NCBI GenBank assembly: GCA_025360785.1
Contig: JANYBN010000094.1
Span: forward strand, 1-47,979
Length of the DNA stretch: 47,979 nucleotides
Direction of reading: 5' to 3'
From: Geobacter sp.
GTDB lineage: Bacteria; Desulfobacterota; Desulfuromonadia; Geobacterales; Pseudopelobacteraceae
Part shown: positions 44,048 through 47,979 of the stretch, one piece after another
Position numbering within the stretch: the first letter of the stretch is position 1
Layout of the letters: every line of letters starts with the position of its first letter
Program-made: the position numbers and the translations under genes
Notes under the pieces: model-generated
Database searches by the model: none
What the model was told of the DNA's origin: nothing
What the model saw: the letters and a program-made list of their open reading frames with translations, nothing else

Positions 44048-44995
44048 CTATTTATTCATATAATCCATATTCAGATTATTCAAAATTATACGAGTACTTG
44101 CCACATCCTGACTAATGGCTGTTTTCAGTTCAGCAACATCAGTAAATTTCTGTTCCGGCCGCAGCTTTTGCACAAACTGAATCTTAATATCGTGATCATA
44201 TATTCTGCCAGCAAAATCAAGCAGGAATACTTCTATAGTTCGTTTTTCTCCGCCATAAGTCGGATTACAACCGATATTGCAGGCACCTTTGACAAGTTTT
44301 CCATCAACCTGAGCCATCACCGCATACACACCATCAGAGGGAATCAGTTCGTTGAATGTGGATATATTAGCTGTCGGGAATCCGAGTGATTGGCCGATTT
44401 CACGGCCATGCACTATAGTCCCTGAAATCTGGTAATAACGGCCAAGAATACGCGCCGCTGCATCCATATCGCCATCAACAACAGCAGACCTTACCAGACT
44501 GCTGCTGAAGATAACACCCTCCTCTCCAATTGGAGGAAGATCTTCAAGGGTAAATCCATTCAGAACGCCAAGGCTTGCCAAGGTGCTGAAATTTCCTTCC
44601 CGCCCCCTGCCAAATGCGTAATCATGCCCGATAATGATATGCCGCATGCCTAGTGAGCTGCAGAGCATTTTGAGTACAAAATCATGTGCAGACATCCGGG
44701 AAAATTCTTTGGAAAAAGGTACCACGACCAGATAGTCGATCCCCGATTCCCCAATAAGCGCAGCTTTCTGTTCAAAAGTCGTTATCAAACAGGGCGCTGA
44801 TTCAGGTGCAAGAATTTTCAACGGGTGCGGCTCGAAAGTGACGACTACAGATGGCAAGCCACGAGCCTGACTTTTCTGTTTCAGATGAGCAAATATTTCG
44901 GCATGACCGCGATGAACACCATCAAAATTGCCAATGGTGACACAGGATGCATCGAGAATTTTATCGTTGATATTCATGACTGTTACAATCTGCAT
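44048..44995 (-). CDS. ribF: Bifunctional riboflavin kinase/FAD synthetase
   Basis: A 315-residue enzyme that turns riboflavin into FMN and then FAD. The N-terminal adenylyltransferase has VTIGNFDGVHRGHAEIF, VVTFEPHPLKILAP and HIIIGHDYAFGRGREG. The C-terminal kinase has GREIGQSLGFPTANIS, GVYAVMAQV and GEKRTIEVFLLDFAGRIYD. ATG 44995 lies 8 bases after the recG stop, within GGGTAAGTG. Confidence 0.96.
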   Translation of the reverse strand: MQIVTVMNINDKILDASCVTIGNFDGVHRGHAEIFAHLKQKSQARGLPSVVVTFEPHPLKILAPESAPCLITTFEQKAALIGESGIDYLVVVPFSKEFSRMSAHDFVLKMLCSSLGMRHIIIGHDYAFGRGREGNFSTLASLGVLNGFTLEDLPPIGEEGVIFSSSLVRSAVVDGDMDAAARILGRYYQISGTIVHGREIGQSLGFPTANISTFNELIPSDGVYAVMAQVDGKLVKGACNIGCNPTYGGEKRTIEVFLLDFAGRIYDHDIKIQFVQKLRPEQKFTDVAELKTAISQDVASTRIILNNLNMDYMNK

Positions 44996-45003
44996 CACTT
45001 ACC

Positions 45004-47322
45004 CTATCCTATTGTTGCAAGTTCCAGCCGTTTACCCCAGCGCCGCAGCAGCTCATCATGCAATGGAACATGAGCCGGATGATCAAGCGCCGGATCACTT
45101 TCCAGCAGATCAAAGGCAGCCCGGCGGGCTTTTTCGAGCAATGAGCCGTCCCGCAGTATGTTGGCAACACGAAAGTCGGGCATCCCTGCCTGACGGGTAC
45201 CAAGAAAATCACCAGGCCCCCTGATTTCCAGATCTGCCTCGGCAATCCGGAAACCGTCGCCGGTTGACTCCATCACCCGCAGACGTTTTTCACCATCTTC
45301 AGACATTTTGCCGGTTGTCATAAGGATACAACAGGACTTCTCTTTTCCCCGCCCTACCCTGCCCCGCAACTGATGCAGCTGAGAAAGGCCGAAGCGCTCG
45401 GCATGTTCTATGACCATCAAGGTCGCATTCGGCACGTCAATACCGACCTCGATAACGGTAGTCGAAACCAGAATATCAAACCCGCGCGACGTGAAGGAGG
45501 CCATGACCTCTTCCTTTTCCAAAGGGCTCAATCTGCCATGCAGCAGGCCGACCCGCAAACCGGGAAACACCTCAGCCTGAAGATGTTCAGCCATCTGACT
45601 GGCGGCCTTAAGATCCATTTTTTCAGTCTCTTCGACAAGCGGATAAACGATATAGACCTGCCGCCCAGATCGAACTTGATCGCGGATCATATCATAGAGT
45701 TGCATGCGACGTGACTCAAAAAAGACTTTGGTTTCAATAGGAATTCTTCCCGGCGGCATTTCATCGATTACCGACAGGTCGAGGTCTCCGAACAGCGTCA
45801 TGGCGAGTGTACGGGGAATCGGCGTGGCAGTCATAACCAGTATGTCAGGATTAGTGCCCTTCTTTTTCAGGATGCCGCGCTGCAGCACGCCGAAACGGTG
45901 CTGTTCATCTATGATCCCCAGACCAAGTTTGGCAAATGCCACTTTTTCCTGAATAACCGCATGGGTGCCGATCACAATCCGGGCGGTACCGTCGGCAACT
46001 CGCTCAAGAGCCTCCTTTTTAGCCTTCCCCTTGAGGCCGGCCGTTATCAGAGTCACCTCTATTCCCATCTGCGTACACCAGCGGTGAATAGTATGCCAGT
46101 GCTGTTCCGCCAGGATTTCGGTAGGAGCCATGATGGCCACCTGATAATCATTCTCCACGGCGATCAGTGCCGCCATCAGCGCCACAAGGGTCTTGCCACT
46201 CCCGACATCCCCCTGCACCAGACGGTGCATAGGATGCGGCGCCATCATATCGGACTTTATTTCCGCCAGCACCCGTCGCTGTGCGGCGGTCAGTTCAAAC
46301 GGAAGCAGCCTGACCAGCTCTTTGGTGTAACGATGGGTCACCTGAAAGGCGATCCCCTCTTCCAGCAGAACCCCGCGTTTTTTAAGGGCGAGCCCCAGCT
46401 CCCAGAAAAAGAATTCGTCAAACGCCAGCGCCTGATGCGCCGGTGTTGCACCTATATTCAGATCGGCAAGATCAGCTTCGGGCGGTGGCGCATGCACCTG
46501 GCCAAGCGCTTCGCGGAGAGAGGGAAATCCAGCCGGGCAGAGTTCGGGCGGCACCACGCTGTCAATATTAGCCAGAAATCCTGCCAAAACCTCGCGCATA
46601 ACACGGCGCATCGTTTTCTGGTGGATCCCCTCTGTCAGCGGATAGACCGGCACGATCCGCCCGAAATTAGCCGGATCAGCCGCCAGCAGCGACGTAAGAT
46701 CCTTCCCTTCGGGCAGCCACTCAACATCGGGGTGATGAACTTCACGCTGGTAACCGAACTGGCTCACCTCGCCGGTGAAAACGCCGACCCGCCCGACCTT
46801 CCAGGTGCGCTTCATCCAGACGGCGTTAGCACTGAACCACTTGCAGACAATGGTGCCGCTGTCATCTTGAACCAGCACCTCGAAAACGCTCCGACCGCTT
46901 TTGGTCCGGCCTGCTTCGGCAGACAGGACAGTGCCGGAGAATACGGCACTCTGGCCGGGACGGAGTGAAGAGACCGGGAACAGCTGGCGACGGTCTTCAT
47001 AGCGTAGCGGCAGCAGATAGAGAGCATCCTCGACGGTACGGATCTCCTTTTTTTCGAGGAGCGCAGCCAGTTTTGGTCCGATGCCCTTTATAAACTGGAT
47101 GCCGATGCCCAGGTTCTTGCGGGCAATCGCATCGTTCAGGCCTTTGCCGGCAATTACAGCCGGTGTAGCAGTAGCTTTGACGACAACCCGAATCGGGCGC
47201 AGAACCAGTTCGCCATTAGCCTCTTCAACAGAGAGAGAATCGCCAGGCATGAGCTCCAGTTTTTTCAAAATTTCGGATGGAATTGCAATGGAGTTGTTAT
47301 CGGCAAGTTTGACTATGGACAT
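45004..47322 (-). CDS. recG: ATP-dependent DNA helicase RecG with N-terminal AbrB-like domain
   Basis: A 772-residue helicase that reverses stalled forks and moves branched DNA. Residues 1-45 (MSIVKLADNNSIAIPSEILK, LELMPGDSLSVEEANGELVLRPI) look like a SpoVT/AbrB swapped-hairpin DNA-binding domain, which ordinary RecG lacks. A helix-hairpin-helix (GIGPKLAALLEKKEIRTVED) and the wedge OB fold follow. The helicase core has MHRLVQGDVGSGKTLVALMA, IIDEQHRFGVLQR, MTATPIPRTLA, STTVIEVGIDVPNATLMVIE and QLHQLRGRVGRG. Box II is DEQH. The total is about 80 residues longer than E. coli RecG (693). ATG 47322 is the only start ahead of the AbrB part. Confidence 0.95.
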   Translation of the reverse strand: MSIVKLADNNSIAIPSEILKKLELMPGDSLSVEEANGELVLRPIRVVVKATATPAVIAGKGLNDAIARKNLGIGIQFIKGIGPKLAALLEKKEIRTVEDALYLLPLRYEDRRQLFPVSSLRPGQSAVFSGTVLSAEAGRTKSGRSVFEVLVQDDSGTIVCKWFSANAVWMKRTWKVGRVGVFTGEVSQFGYQREVHHPDVEWLPEGKDLTSLLAADPANFGRIVPVYPLTEGIHQKTMRRVMREVLAGFLANIDSVVPPELCPAGFPSLREALGQVHAPPPEADLADLNIGATPAHQALAFDEFFFWELGLALKKRGVLLEEGIAFQVTHRYTKELVRLLPFELTAAQRRVLAEIKSDMMAPHPMHRLVQGDVGSGKTLVALMAALIAVENDYQVAIMAPTEILAEQHWHTIHRWCTQMGIEVTLITAGLKGKAKKEALERVADGTARIVIGTHAVIQEKVAFAKLGLGIIDEQHRFGVLQRGILKKKGTNPDILVMTATPIPRTLAMTLFGDLDLSVIDEMPPGRIPIETKVFFESRRMQLYDMIRDQVRSGRQVYIVYPLVEETEKMDLKAASQMAEHLQAEVFPGLRVGLLHGRLSPLEKEEVMASFTSRGFDILVSTTVIEVGIDVPNATLMVIEHAERFGLSQLHQLRGRVGRGKEKSCCILMTTGKMSEDGEKRLRVMESTGDGFRIAEADLEIRGPGDFLGTRQAGMPDFRVANILRDGSLLEKARRAAFDLLESDPALDHPAHVPLHDELLRRWGKRLELATIG

Positions 47323-47411
47323 GCATATTCCTGCACCTGGACAAAGTGGGATTCAGGCGGCAAAGATAATATTCTTTGCCATGTGTTGTCTACTCATTTC
47401 ACCCTGATTCA

Positions 47412-47440
47412 TTGACAAGAACACACTCAACAGGCATATC
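47412..47440 (+). promoter_or_regulatory. Possible mazG promoter
   Basis: TTGACA (47412-47417), 17 bases, then CATATC (47435-47440). The -35 is perfect but the -10 is poor. It lies in the 151-base divergent gap between recG and mazG. Confidence 0.35.
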
Positions 47441-47473
47441 TGGTTTAAATACATCCGGCGAGAGGACCATCCG

Positions 47474-47979
47474 ATGACCCCATCATACACATTCGAACAA
47501 CTCATCTCTATCATGCGCAAACTGCGCGCCCCCGGCGGTTGTCCCTGGGACGCGGAACAGACCCACGAAAGCCTGACTCGCTACCTGCTTGAAGAGACCT
47601 ACGAAGTCATCGAAGCTATCGATGAGAAATCTCCGCAGCACCTTAAGGAAGAGCTGGGCGATCTGTTGCTGCAGCCGATTTTTCACTCCGCCATTGCCGA
47701 GGAGTCAGGTGACTTCACCATTGACGATGTCATCAGCACCCTGTGCGACAAACTGATCCGCCGCCATCCCCATGTTTTCGGTGATGTTGAGATCAAGGAC
47801 AGCGAAGCGCAGATTGAAAGCTGGGAGAAGATCAAAAAACTGGAGAAGGGGGATGAGCGGCCATCAGCCCTTTCGGGTGTCCCCGACCATCTTCCGGCAC
47901 TGATGAAAGCGCATAAGATAAGTGAAAAAGCTTCGCGGGTCGGCTTTGACTGGGAACATGCCGACCAGGTATTCGCCAA
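47474..47979 (+). CDS. mazG: Nucleoside triphosphate pyrophosphohydrolase MazG, 3' end cut by window edge
   Basis: The first 168 residues of MazG, which hydrolyses NTPs to NMP and pyrophosphate and affects ppGpp and mutagenic nucleotides. The start reads MTPSYTFEQLISIMRKLRAP, then GGCPWDAEQTHESL. The metal-binding EExxE and ExxD pairs are LLEETYEVIEAID and LKEELGDLLLQPIFHS. RRHPHVFGD and KISEKASRVGFDW are also family-typical. ATG 47474 has GAGAGGA 7 bases upstream. A second MazG repeat would be expected beyond the window, since full-length proteins are about 260 residues. It is divergent from recG. Confidence 0.95.
   Translation, partial: MTPSYTFEQLISIMRKLRAPGGCPWDAEQTHESLTRYLLEETYEVIEAIDEKSPQHLKEELGDLLLQPIFHSAIAEESGDFTIDDVISTLCDKLIRRHPHVFGDVEIKDSEAQIESWEKIKKLEKGDERPSALSGVPDHLPALMKAHKISEKASRVGFDWEHADQVFA

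Noticed and set aside
45898-46968. 356-residue plus-strand open frame
   Set aside because: It lies wholly over recG, whose helicase motifs are all intact; the plus-strand product has no family features.

Overview
The window reads as chromosomal DNA of a Geobacter-like member of the Desulfuromonadota. The reasons are a pilB-pilT-pilC-pilS block, a monomeric NADP isocitrate dehydrogenase, a small three-haem c-type cytochrome, a CheV and a CheX-like protein, and an HD-GYP protein. This assignment comes from gene content and order only; no species can be named. Most genes lie on the minus strand in tight operons. No tRNA, rRNA or CRISPR array was seen.

Layout. 1-2176: icd, cut by the left edge, with a palindrome over its promoter. 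2475-7468: operon lepA-lepB-aspS-LysM lipoprotein. 7577-11276: a DEDDh exonuclease, polyphosphate kinase and a small outer-membrane barrel. 11360-12732: an intact insertion sequence of the IS1202/ISNCY type with a perfect 16-bp target duplication. 12822-16702: trpE (minus), then cheV and a DAHP synthase (plus). 16719-16865: a palindromic intergenic repeat. 16911-22652: HD-GYP, nudC, triheme cytochrome, rlpA, YkgJ-like and CheX-like proteins, and a degenerate thymidylate-kinase paralogue. 22743-29679: cydAB and cydDC, split by an IS110 scrap and an orphan HTH antitoxin. 29707-32887: guaB-guaA. 33285-40226: an excisionase-like HTH gene, an unknown membrane protein, and pilS, pilC, pilT, pilB. 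40301-47322: recG-ribF-flippase-DUF2723-aroE. 47474 to the right edge: mazG.

The most interesting signal is a short reading frame at 15460-15546, in front of the DAHP synthase. It encodes a 28-residue peptide in which 11 of 15 consecutive residues are Phe, Tyr or Trp. It is followed by a strong intrinsic terminator and a competing antiterminator pairing. This is the layout of a ribosome-mediated aromatic-amino-acid attenuator. The enzyme it controls also carries an N-terminal ACT-like domain, so the first step of the shikimate pathway probably has both transcriptional and allosteric feedback. trpE and aroE are also in the window.

Other points worth checking are: a RecG with an N-terminal AbrB-like domain; a thymidylate-kinase-like protein lacking the Walker A Ser/Thr and the DR motif; a pil cluster that stops after pilS with no pilR or pilA; several perfect palindromes in promoter regions; and a structured intergenic segment ending in a very strong terminator between the HTH gene and cydC.
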